NCBI GenBank assembly: GCA_001464375.1
Contig: LNEW01000068.1
Location: 1 to 40,205 of the forward strand
Length of the DNA stretch: 40,205 nucleotides
Direction of reading: 5' to 3'
Origin: Rhodospirillales bacterium Ga0074136
GTDB lineage: Bacteria > Pseudomonadota > Alphaproteobacteria > Acetobacterales > Acetobacteraceae
The notes under the pieces are model-generated. The model had not been told where the DNA came from and did no database searches. It worked only from the letters and a program-made list of their open reading frames with translations. Positions 16,500-22,888 of this stretch are shown piece after piece. The translations under genes and the position numbers were made by a program. How positions within the stretch are numbered: position 1 is the first letter of the stretch; the number at the start of each line of letters is the position of its first letter.

Positions 16500-17147
16500 T
16501 TCGTTCCTCAAGCGCAGGCCGGATGGTGGTGACCGAAGGCAATCCGACGCCTCGAATAACCGCGTTGCAGGGCGCTCGTGAACGCCGTTGGGCGGGACGC
16601 CGGGCGCCCACCCTCGGGCGGCCTGGCCTTGCGGCCGCACTTGACGGTCCAGCGGGCATCGCGGCCGCGGACGCCGGGCCTCGACCACGGTGGCGTCGAC
16701 GATCTCACCGTCCCCTTGCCGGAAGCCGCGTTCCGCCAGCATCGCTTCGAAGCGGGCGAACAACCTGGTCAGCGCGCCTGCGCGCGTCAGTATCACCCGG
16801 TAGAGCCAGATCGTCTTGGGGCGTCGGGCACTGCATCGTGCGGCGCCAGGCCCGCGAAGCGCAACAACGAGAGCCGATCGCGCAGCTGGTACTCGGTCTG
16901 CTCGTCGGGTGACGTACAGAGTGACTGCAGCACGAGACGCGGAATATCAGCACGGCGTCAAAGGGACGGCCGGCCGTGGCGGCTGCGGTCCGCGCTTGGC
17001 GGCGAAGTCTCCAGCTCCGCCCGACGCCTCGAAATCCACCACGGCGGCGCGTAGCCGCTCCAGCGGGTCGCCTGAAGCCGACAGTCAGCGAAGATGCGCC
17101 TTCGTATTGAAGAAGCCCGCCTGTCCCGCCAAGCCGAGCCCCTCCAT
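16500..17147 (-). pseudogene. IS5-family transposase remnant
   Basis: Reading the minus strand across frames reconstructs an IS5-family (IS1031-like) transposase N-terminal half. It begins near 17147 with GLAGQAGFFNTKAH, then an in-frame TGA stop. LSASGDPLERLRAAVVDFEA follows, then in a shifted frame LVLQSLCTSPDEQTEYQLRD, RLSLLRFAGLAPHDAVPDA, a further 1-nt frameshift, KTIWLYR, LFARFEAMLAERGF and GEIVDATVVEARRPR. A third frame continues with DARWTVKCGRKA. The C-terminal half with the rest of the DDE domain is not recognisable. At least one stop, two frameshifts and a 3' truncation make it non-functional. No inverted terminal repeats could be identified, so the element edges are approximate. 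Confidence 0.8.
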
Positions 17148-17289
17148 CACCAGCGAAAGCGAATCAGATCAGCCCGTGTCGCCGCCAGGAGTTTTTCGAG
17201 GCTTCCGCTTGCGTCAATTCGAGCATGCATCCAGTGGTCCAAGGCGCTGAGGCCATTTAGCCGTCTTCAGCTGAGGCGAGTTCGGTATA

Positions 17290-17382
17290 GGGGGGTGTAA
17301 GCCCCTCCGGACCTCCCCCCACCAGGGGGCTACGGCCCCCTGGACCGCGGGGTTTTAATCGGGGGAAATGGGGAGGGGCCTG
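17290..17382 (+). repeat. Double-hairpin intergenic repeat, copy A
   Basis: A degenerate first hairpin (GGGG...CCCC) is followed by CCGGACCTCCCCCCACC. A perfect 9-bp hairpin (CCAGGGGGC-TACG-GCCCCCTGG, 17322-17343) comes next, then the tail AATCGGGGGAAATGGGGAGG. Copies B (inverted, 29 bp away), C, D and E share this layout. Copy A faces copy B in the gap between the IS5 remnant and nrdB. Confidence 0.75.
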
Positions 17383-17410
17383 GCGCGCGTGTCGCGTCGG
17401 CGGCACCGAC

Positions 17411-17502
17411 GATGCCCCGCCCCAATTCCCCCGATCAAGTCGAGGGTTCCAAGGGCCTTAAGCCCTTGGCGGGTGGGATTCGGGGAGGGCAAAGCCCTCC
17501 CC
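17411..17502 (-). repeat. Double-hairpin intergenic repeat, copy B
   Basis: On the minus strand the order is: 9-bp hairpin GGGGAGGGC-TTT-GCCCTCCCC, a spacer GAATCCCACCCG, an 8-bp hairpin CCAAGGGC-TTAAG-GCCCTTGG, and the tail TTGATCGGGGGAATTGGGGC. It is a diverged copy of repeat A in the opposite orientation, ending about 97 bp before nrdB. It may block transcription entering from either side. Confidence 0.75.
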
Positions 17503-17518
17503 GCGCATCGCCCTGCCC

Positions 17519-17534
17519 ACACAACATCTTGCGG
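17519..17534 (+). promoter_or_regulatory. Candidate NrdR box upstream of nrdB
   Basis: ACACAACATCTTGCGG matches the NrdR consensus (acaCwAtATaTwGtgt) at 12 of 16 positions, including the core C, A, AT, T and G positions. It lies 66 bp upstream of nrdB. NrdR usually binds two boxes about three helical turns apart, and no convincing second box was found; an unrelated ACCAC-CAGAC-GTGGT inverted repeat lies at 17550-17564. The call is therefore tentative. Confidence 0.35.
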
Positions 17535-17599
17535 GTCCCCATTGCTGTGACCACCAGACGTGGTAGGATCGGGCTATCGCACGCTTGGGGAATTGACCG

Positions 17600-18655
17600 A
17601 TGGCTGATGGCATCGCGACCGATGAATTGCCGATCAAGTTCGACCTCCTGACCTCCAACCCGGTCTACAAGCCGTTCCGTTACCCCTGGGCCTATGATGC
17701 CTGGCTGACCCAGCAGCGCATCCATTGGCTGCCGGAGGAAGTCCCGCTCGCCGACGACGTCAAGGACTGGCAGAAGAACCTCACGGACTCCGAGCGGAAC
17801 CTGCTGACGCAGATCTTCCGGTTCTTCACCCAGGCCGATGTCGAGGTGAACAACTGCTACATGAAGCAGTACTCCCAGGTGTTCAAGCCGACCGAAGTGC
17901 TGATGATGATGTCGGCATTCTCGAACACCGAGACCATTCATATCGCCGCATACTCCCATCTTCTTGACACTATCGGCATGCCGGAAACCGAATACACGGC
18001 ATTCCTGAAGTACAAGGAGATGAAGGATAAGTACGACTACATGCACACCTTCTCGGTCGATTCGAAGACCGAGATCGCCAAGACCCTCGCCGCCTTCGGC
18101 GCCTTCACAGAGGGCCTGCAGTTGTTCGCGTCCTTCGCGATCCTGATGAACTTCCCGCGCTTCAACAAAATGAAGGGCATGGGGCAGATCGTGTCGTGGT
18201 CGGTGCGCGACGAGACGCTGCACTGCCTGTCCGTGATCCGCCTGTTCCGCACCTTCGTGCAGGAAAACCCGGAGATCTGGACGGCCGAGCTGAAGCGCGA
18301 CCTCTACCTGATCTGCGCCACCATCGTGGAGCACGAGGACGCCTTCATCGACCTGGCCTTCGAACTGGGCGGCGTGCAGGGCCTCGATGCCCAGCAGACC
18401 AAGACCTACATCCGCTTCATCGCCGACCGGCGCCTGCAGCAGCTGGGCCTCGAACCGCTCTACAATATCGAGAAGAACCCGCTGCCCTGGCTCGACGAGA
18501 TGCTGAACGCGGTCGAACACACCAACTTCTTCGAGAACCGCGCGACCGAATACTCCAAGGCCAGCACGGGCGGGACCTGGGAGGAAGCCTTCGCGGATAG
18601 CGTGTTCTCCTCGCCGCAGCCCGAGGGCGCGATTATCGAGGGCATGCGGCACTGA
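17600..18655 (+). CDS. nrdB: Ribonucleoside-diphosphate reductase class Ia, beta subunit
   Basis: This 351-residue protein is the diiron-tyrosyl radical subunit that supplies the radical to NrdA for making deoxyribonucleotides. Metal ligands can be assigned by family pattern: D80 (FTQADVEVNN), E111 and H114 (ETIH), E171 (TEGLQLF), and E205 and H208 (RDETLH). The radical tyrosine is Y118, seven residues after E111. The length is normal for class Ia NrdB, and the C-terminus is the acidic/hydrophobic tail that normally docks with NrdA. NrdA is not in the window; the gene stands alone between repeats A/B and repeat C. A candidate NrdR box lies upstream. It is the least GC-skewed, most conserved-looking gene here. 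Confidence 0.97.
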   Translation: MADGIATDELPIKFDLLTSNPVYKPFRYPWAYDAWLTQQRIHWLPEEVPLADDVKDWQKNLTDSERNLLTQIFRFFTQADVEVNNCYMKQYSQVFKPTEVLMMMSAFSNTETIHIAAYSHLLDTIGMPETEYTAFLKYKEMKDKYDYMHTFSVDSKTEIAKTLAAFGAFTEGLQLFASFAILMNFPRFNKMKGMGQIVSWSVRDETLHCLSVIRLFRTFVQENPEIWTAELKRDLYLICATIVEHEDAFIDLAFELGGVQGLDAQQTKTYIRFIADRRLQQLGLEPLYNIEKNPLPWLDEMLNAVEHTNFFENRATEYSKASTGGTWEEAFADSVFSSPQPEGAIIEGMRH

Positions 18656-18661
18656 GCGACA

Positions 18662-18715
18662 CCGGAGGGGCGCTGCCCCTCCGGGCCACCCCGCCAAAGG
18701 CCGAAAGGCCTTTGG
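18662..18715 (+). terminator. Double-hairpin repeat, copy C, as nrdB terminator
   Basis: Six nt after the nrdB stop are two perfect hairpins: 10-bp CCGGAGGGGC-GCT-GCCCCTCCGG (18662-18684) and 9-bp CCAAAGGCC-GAAA-GGCCTTTGG (18694-18715, GNRA loop). The spacer GCCACCCCG resembles that of the other copies, but the 3' tail is absent. Position and structure indicate a transcription terminator. Confidence 0.7.
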
Positions 18716-18773
18716 AAACCTATACTTGGTGCCCAACTTGCGGTGGCCGGGCAGCGCGGCCTATGTCCCACAC

Positions 18774-19448
18774 ATGATCCGCACCGTTCGAATCCTGTCG
18801 GTCCTGCTCGTCCTGCTGCTCGGCGGCGTCTGGGCCGTGGCCTGGTTCGGCCGGGCGCCGGGCGAATCCATCGCGGACGCCTTCCTGCGCCGCATCGCCA
18901 CGCTGACCGGCGGCGAAATGCCCGCGCCATCGGCCGGCGGCATCCAGCTGGCGCAGGGCGTTTCGCTGGGCGGGGCCTTCACGCTGGTGGACCACACCGG
19001 CCGCACGGTGACCGAGCGCGACTTCGCCGGCCGCCCGCTGCTGGTCTATTTCGGCTTCACCTACTGCCCGGATGTCTGCCCGACCGAACTCGGCACCATC
19101 GCCGCGGCGCTCGACTCGATGGGCCCGGCGGGGGAGCGCGTAACGCCGGTGTTCGTCTCGATCGACCCGGAACGGGACACGCCCGCAGCCCTGGCTGACT
19201 ACGTCTCCCGCTTCCACCCCCGCATGGTCGGCCTGACCGGTAGCCCCGAGCAAGTCGCCCAGGCCGCCCGCGCGTATCGCGTGTACTATGCCAAGGTCAG
19301 GCCGCGCGATTCGACCGACTACCTGATGGACCACTCATCATTCATCTATTTCGTCGGGCCGGATGGTCGCGTGCGAAGCCTGTTTCGTCCCGAAACGACA
19401 CCTGAGGCGATTGCTGCCGCGATCACATCGCAACTTCGCGCTTTATGA
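18774..19448 (+). CDS. SCO1/SenC-family copper chaperone
   Basis: This 224-residue protein has an N-terminal membrane anchor (residues ~7-25) and a periplasmic thioredoxin-like domain. The copper-binding residues of the family are all present: C98 and C102 in FTYCPDVCP, and H187 in YLMDHSSFIYF. SCO proteins deliver copper to the CuA site of cytochrome c oxidase. The start at 18774 places the anchor at the N-terminus; an in-frame TTG at 18726 would add 16 residues without a ribosome binding site. It lies downstream of nrdB beyond repeat C, so it is probably transcribed separately. No cytochrome oxidase genes are in the window. Confidence 0.92.
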   Translation: MIRTVRILSVLLVLLLGGVWAVAWFGRAPGESIADAFLRRIATLTGGEMPAPSAGGIQLAQGVSLGGAFTLVDHTGRTVTERDFAGRPLLVYFGFTYCPDVCPTELGTIAAALDSMGPAGERVTPVFVSIDPERDTPAALADYVSRFHPRMVGLTGSPEQVAQAARAYRVYYAKVRPRDSTDYLMDHSSFIYFVGPDGRVRSLFRPETTPEAIAAAITSQLRAL

Positions 19449-19546
19449 GACACGGGGTTCCGCAACCGGGCCTCCGGCGGTATTGTCATCCTGCCGAACC
19501 CGCGCTCAGCCCCGGCCATGCGGGCGCGCGGCGGCGGAGGTTTTGA

Positions 19547-19831
19547 ATGTCAGACGACCTTGAGGATGGGCCAGGTTCGGAAGGTGGCCGCGGCAACGCT
19601 CCGGCGCCGCGACACACACGCAGGCTTTCCGACAAGATCCTGATCGCCTTCCACCACGCCTGCGACCAGGGCGACTTCGAGGTCGCGGAGGACCTGCTGC
19701 GCATCCTCGAGATGATGCTGACCCGCCGTCCGGCCTCGCCCGACACCAACCGGCGCAAGAACCTGGAAAGCCTGGTCGCGGCACATGAACGGCTGTGGCT
19801 GCTGCGCCATCCCGAGGTGAAGGACCAGTAG
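19547..19831 (+). CDS. Small conserved protein of unknown function
   Basis: This 94-residue soluble protein is preceded by a strong GGCGGAGG ribosome binding site. The first 25 residues are polar and probably disordered. The remainder (KILIAFHHACDQGDFEVAED, then LLRILEMMLTR and LESLVAAHERLWLLRH) is predicted to be two or three helices, resembling a short helical-repeat fold. No catalytic motif is visible. It follows the SCO gene by about 98 bp on the same strand and may share its transcript. The good start signal and ordered helix pattern support it as a real gene. Confidence 0.75.
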   Translation: MSDDLEDGPGSEGGRGNAPAPRHTRRLSDKILIAFHHACDQGDFEVAEDLLRILEMMLTRRPASPDTNRRKNLESLVAAHERLWLLRHPEVKDQ

Positions 19832-19970
19832 CAGCGTCCCGCAGCCGGGCGCGCGATCACGGATGATGAGCGGGTATCGTTAGGCGCCTGGACCTCGCGC
19901 GCAGCGGACCGTTGATGAACGCGCGCGGACGCAGCGCGACGACCGCGCCTTGAGCGACACGACTCCATGC

Positions 19971-20094
19971 CCGTGGCGGCTGCGCGGGTGAGTCCCATGA
20001 ATCCATGGGGGTGATCTCCGGATCGGAAGCCCCTGCGATCGACCCGCCACGCGTGGCATCGCTTGTGTTGGCTTCGCACGCGCAGCCGCCACGG
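19971..20094. other. 124-bp inverted-repeat element of unknown nature
   Basis: Perfect 16-bp arms (CCGTGGCGGCTGCGCG at 19971-19986, CGCGCAGCCGCCACGG at 20079-20094) enclose 92 bp. Inside are CCCATG-AATC-CATGGG at 19994-20009 and a perfect 12-bp palindrome GCCACGCGTGGC at 20046-20057. It lies between the convergent 94-residue protein and trmN6, just beyond the trmN6 stop. It could be a structured RNA, a bidirectional terminator or a small non-autonomous mobile element. No coding evidence is seen in 19832-20107. Confidence 0.5.
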
Positions 20095-20107
20095 ACGCGA
20101 ATATGCG

Positions 20108-20836
20108 CTACGCCGCCAGCGCCGCCGCGTCGCGCAGCACCGCCTCCGCGGCCGGCGTGAAGGCGCCGCCTTCCTCGTGCAGCACAAGCGCCGGCAGGAT
20201 ACGCGCCGGCCCGCGCCCACCGCGCCGCGCGCGCAGCAGCACGCGCTTGGCTGGCACGCCGGCGTGCGGCGCGACCGGCAGCAGCGTGAACGACCCGCAG
20301 CCAGCCGCGCGCAACGCCGCCACGCCCGCGTCGAAGCGCGCCGCCGGCAGGACCAGACTCGCTGTACCGCCCGCGCGCAGCGATGCCGCCAGGAAGACCG
20401 CCCAATCCACGAGGCCTGCGCCGCCCTCATGCGTTGCCGCGCGCCGCACCGCGCCAGGCGGCGGCGTGCCGCCCGGCCAATAGGGCGGGTTCGCGAAGGC
20501 GTGGTCGCACTTCGCGATGTCGCGCGCGACCGGAAGATCGCCGACATCGCCCTCGATCACCACCGCCGCAGCGTCATTCGCCAGGGCATTGCCGCGCGCC
20601 AGCGCCGCCATGGACGCCTCGCGTTCGATGGCCACCACCGACAACCCCGGCACGCGCGCCGCCAGGCACAGGAACACCGCGCCGCTGCCGCATCCCGCTT
20701 CCAGCACGCGCTGCCCCGCCGCCGCCGGCACGAAGGCCGCCAGCAGCACGGCATCGAGCCCGGCGCGAAACCCGTCCACCGGTTGGCGCAGCACCACGCG
20801 CCCACCCAGCAGGCGGTCCTCGGTGGTCTCGCTCAC
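20108..20836 (-). CDS. trmN6: tRNA1(Val) (adenine-37-N6)-methyltransferase, TrmN6-like
   Basis: This 242-residue class I SAM methyltransferase has motif I VLEAGCGSGAV (44-54) and the N6-adenine/glutamine methyltransferase signature NPPY at 116-119 (FANPPYWPGG). The opening segment (LLGGRVVLRQPVDGFRAGLDAVLLAAF) is typical of TrmN6/YfiC proteins. It methylates N6 of A37 in tRNA1(Val) in characterised members; substrate identity here is by family. Its start overlaps the stop of the DUF2007 gene by 4 bp (ATGA), so the two are translationally coupled. Confidence 0.85.
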   Translation of the reverse strand: MSETTEDRLLGGRVVLRQPVDGFRAGLDAVLLAAFVPAAAGQRVLEAGCGSGAVFLCLAARVPGLSVVAIEREASMAALARGNALANDAAAVVIEGDVGDLPVARDIAKCDHAFANPPYWPGGTPPPGAVRRAATHEGGAGLVDWAVFLAASLRAGGTASLVLPAARFDAGVAALRAAGCGSFTLLPVAPHAGVPAKRVLLRARRGGRGPARILPALVLHEEGGAFTPAAEAVLRDAAALAA

Positions 20837-21045
20837 GCGGTCTCCTCGCCGGCCTCCGTCAGCACGGCGCGCGCGCGGGCCTCGTCATCGCTAGCCACCG
20901 CGAGCCGGCGCGGAAACGCACCGATGCCACCTTCGATCGCGGCGATATGCGCATCGAGCACCAGCGTATCGATCCCGGCATCGGCCAGCAGCACGCGCAG
21001 GAAGGACAGGCGCACGGGGTCGGTGGTGGTGGCGATCACCCGCAT
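20833..21045 (-). CDS. DUF2007-family small protein
   Basis: This 70-residue protein begins MRVIATTTDPVRLSFLRVLL and contains the DUF2007 pattern: a region close to a PII-like alpha/beta unit, with ADAGIDTLVLDAHIAAIEGG and a final acidic helix. The family is annotated as putative signal-transducing, with no proven function. In Alphaproteobacteria it is typically found in this position, coupled to trmN6 and divergent from the polyprenyl diphosphate synthase. The intergenic region to ispB is 87 bp and carries the ispB promoter. Confidence 0.8.
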   Translation of the reverse strand: MRVIATTTDPVRLSFLRVLLADAGIDTLVLDAHIAAIEGGIGAFPRRLAVASDDEARARAVLTEAGEETA

Positions 21046-21076
21046 CGCAAGTGCCAATCCCTTGTTTTTCCAACGC

Positions 21077-21105
21077 TTGCCGCACCGGCAGGCGCTGACT
21101 ATGGT
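21077..21105 (+). promoter_or_regulatory. Candidate sigma-70 promoter of ispB
   Basis: TTGCCG at 21077-21082 and TATGGT at 21100-21105 are separated by exactly 17 bp. The predicted start of transcription, near 21112, leaves a 5' leader of about 20 nt containing AGGAGAAG before the GTG start of ispB. Confidence 0.45.
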
Positions 21106-21132
21106 GCCCCCCGTATCAGGAGAAGTGCAAGG

Positions 21133-22158
21133 GTGAGTGCCGCCGCCATGCCGCTTGTCGCCCCGCCGGCGCCGCGGGGCGAAGACGCTCTGACCGCGCT
21201 GATGACGCTGCTGCGCGGCGACCTCGAAGCCTGCAATCGCCTCATTGTGGAGAAGATGCAGAGCGACGTCGCGCTGATCCCGCAGGTCGCCGCCTACATC
21301 GTCGCCGCCGGCGGCAAGCGCCTGCGTCCGCTGCTGACCATCGCCGCTGCGCGCATGTGCGGCTATCGCGGCGACCGCCACGCCACCCTCGCCGCCTGCA
21401 TCGAGTTCATCCACACCGCCACGCTCCTGCACGACGACGTGGTGGACGAATCCGCGCTGCGCCGCGGGCAGGCTTCGGCCAACGCGCTGTTCGGCAACAA
21501 GTCGTCCGTCCTGGTGGGCGACTTCCTGTTCTCCCGCGCCTTCCAGGTGATGGTGCAGGACGGATCGCTGGAAGTGATGCGCATCCTCTCCGCCGCCTCC
21601 GCGACCATCGCGGAAGGCGAAGTCCTGCAGTTGATGACGCAGAACGACACCACCACCACCGAAGCCCAGTACCTGGCGGTGATCGAAGGCAAGACCGCCG
21701 CGCTGTTCGCCGCCGCCACCGAAGTCGGCGCCGTCATCGCCGACCAGCCGCCCGCCCGCCAGGCGGCGCTGCGCGACTACGGCATGGCTCTCGGCGTTGC
21801 CTTCCAACTGGTCGACGACGCGCTCGACTACAGCGCCGACCAGGAAGCCCTGGGCAAGACCGTCGGCGATGATTTCCGCGAGGGCAAGATCACCTTGCCC
21901 GTGCTGCTCGCCTTCGCCCGCGGCACCGACGAAGACCGCGCCTTCTGGCGCCGCACCCTCGAAGACCGCGACCAATCCGACACCGACCTGGCGCAAGCCC
22001 AGGCGCTCATCGCCCGCCACGGCGCCCTGGCCGACACCATCGACCGCGCCCGTACCTACGGCGACCAGGCGCTGGCCGCGCTGGCCGGGTTCCCGGACAC
22101 GCCGGAACGCCGCGCGCTGGCGGATGTGGTGGCGTTCTGCATCGAGCGGGCGAGGTAG
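21133..22158 (+). CDS. ispB: Polyprenyl (octaprenyl-type) diphosphate synthase
   Basis: This 341-residue trans-prenyltransferase makes the isoprenoid side chain of ubiquinone by adding isopentenyl diphosphate to an allylic primer. Both Asp-rich motifs are present: DDVVD at 101-105 and DDALD at 228-232, with GKRLRP at 61-66 and GKT after the first motif. Chain length cannot be read reliably; small residues before the first motif suit a long-chain product. The GTG start at 21133 is chosen because AGGAGAAG lies 7-10 nt upstream; an ATG at 21148 lacks a site. It is divergent from DUF2007-trmN6. Repeat D begins 3 nt after the stop. Confidence 0.93.
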   Translation: MSAAAMPLVAPPAPRGEDALTALMTLLRGDLEACNRLIVEKMQSDVALIPQVAAYIVAAGGKRLRPLLTIAAARMCGYRGDRHATLAACIEFIHTATLLHDDVVDESALRRGQASANALFGNKSSVLVGDFLFSRAFQVMVQDGSLEVMRILSAASATIAEGEVLQLMTQNDTTTTEAQYLAVIEGKTAALFAAATEVGAVIADQPPARQAALRDYGMALGVAFQLVDDALDYSADQEALGKTVGDDFREGKITLPVLLAFARGTDEDRAFWRRTLEDRDQSDTDLAQAQALIARHGALADTIDRARTYGDQALAALAGFPDTPERRALADVVAFCIERAR

Positions 22159-22161
22159 CGG

Positions 22162-22215
22162 CGGAGGGGGCCTTGCCCCCTCCGGACCTCCCCCACCAAG
22201 GGCTTAAGGCCCCTG
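22162..22215 (+). terminator. Double-hairpin repeat, copy D, as ispB terminator
   Basis: A perfect 10-bp hairpin CGGAGGGGGC-CTT-GCCCCCTCCG (22162-22184) starts 3 nt after the ispB stop. The shared spacer GACCTCCCCCACC follows, then a second hairpin that is imperfect (CCAAGGGCTTAAGGCCCCTG). The tail seen in copies A, B and E is missing, and recombinase-derived sequence follows directly. Confidence 0.65.
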
Positions 22216-22221
22216 TTCCTT

Positions 22222-22425
22222 CCTTGTCTGACAGTTGGGTCGCGCTGGCGATGCCCTGCGCCACGTGGCCTGGCAGGTCGGGCTGCGCCATCGTGAGGAC
22301 CTTCGCGATCTGCCCTTCGACAGTGAACCCTGGCGGCTTACGCGGTGGGCTTGGGTGGATTGCGACGCGTTCGATGAGCTGCCGTGCGATCGCCATCGCC
22401 TCTGGATTGGCCTGCTGCCGGTTCG
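22222..22425 (-). pseudogene. Site-specific recombinase C-terminal fragment
   Basis: The minus strand encodes ANPEAMAIARQLIERVAIHP, then a Pro-rich turn, GFTVEGQIAKVLTMAQPD and a short tail. This resembles the extreme C-terminus of large serine recombinases, where an LIERVxIHP strand is followed by EVEGxLAxLL. Neither a catalytic domain nor a proper 3' end is present. The fragment is cut by the IS3-family end on one side and repeat D on the other. Family assignment rests on a short segment and is moderate at best. Confidence 0.45.
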
Positions 22426-22438
22426 ATGGACACCGAGT

Positions 22439-22830
22439 TTAGCCTGAACTGGCCAAGTGCTCGAACACCACAGGGCTGAGATAGCCGACGGCCGAGTGGC
22501 GTTGCGTCGGATTGTAGAACCGCTCGATGTGGTCGAACACCTCTGCCCGGGCAGCGTCGCGGGTCCGGTAGGTTTTGCGGGCAAGGCGTTCGGTCTTGAG
22601 CGATGAGAAGAAGCTCTCCATCGCGGCGTTGTCCCACACGTTACCCGACCTGCTCATCGAGCAGGTGATGCCGTGGTCGGCCATCAGCCGCTGGAAGCCC
22701 TCGCTGCTGTATTGGCTGCCCCTGTCCGAATGATGCAGCAGGGCTCTTGGCCTGCCGCGTCGCCAGATCGCCATGACCAGCGCATCGGCGACGAGCTGCG
22801 CCGCCATTCCATGCTGCGCGTCGAGCGCGC
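22439..22830 (-). pseudogene. IS3-family transposase (OrfB) 3' fragment
   Basis: The minus-strand frame encodes the C-terminal part of an IS3-family DDE transposase: LVADALVMAIWRRGRP, LLHHSDRGSQYSSEGFQRLM (second catalytic Asp), SMSRSGNVWDNAAMESFFSS (catalytic Glu) and RFYNPTQRHSAVGYLSPVVFE to a proper stop at 22439. The N-terminal domain, first catalytic Asp and OrfA are missing. Similarity stops near 22815-22830 and the rest up to 22888 is unassigned. The probable right end of the element (CTCGGTGTCCATCGA on the minus strand) is near 22420-22437. It is a truncated, inactive copy lying just 3' of the RTX gene. Confidence 0.8.
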
Positions 22831-22888
22831 GGTGTCCAGTCACGCCGTGGACCGTCACTTTCGCCGGCGTGCCCGCGTTCAACGCGCG

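Noticed and set aside
16485..17255. Small plus-strand frames through the IS remnant
   Set aside because: They are antisense to the decayed transposase and show only composition-driven Arg/Pro/Ala-rich sequence.
16386..17599. Intact IS5 element
   Set aside because: The transposase has an in-frame stop, frameshifts and no C-terminal half; no terminal inverted repeats or target duplication were found.
20383..21132. Long N-terminal extension of ispB (591-residue frame)
   Set aside because: It overlaps trmN6 and DUF2007 on the other strand and has no ribosome binding site; the GTG at 21133 follows AGGAGAAG and gives the usual family length.
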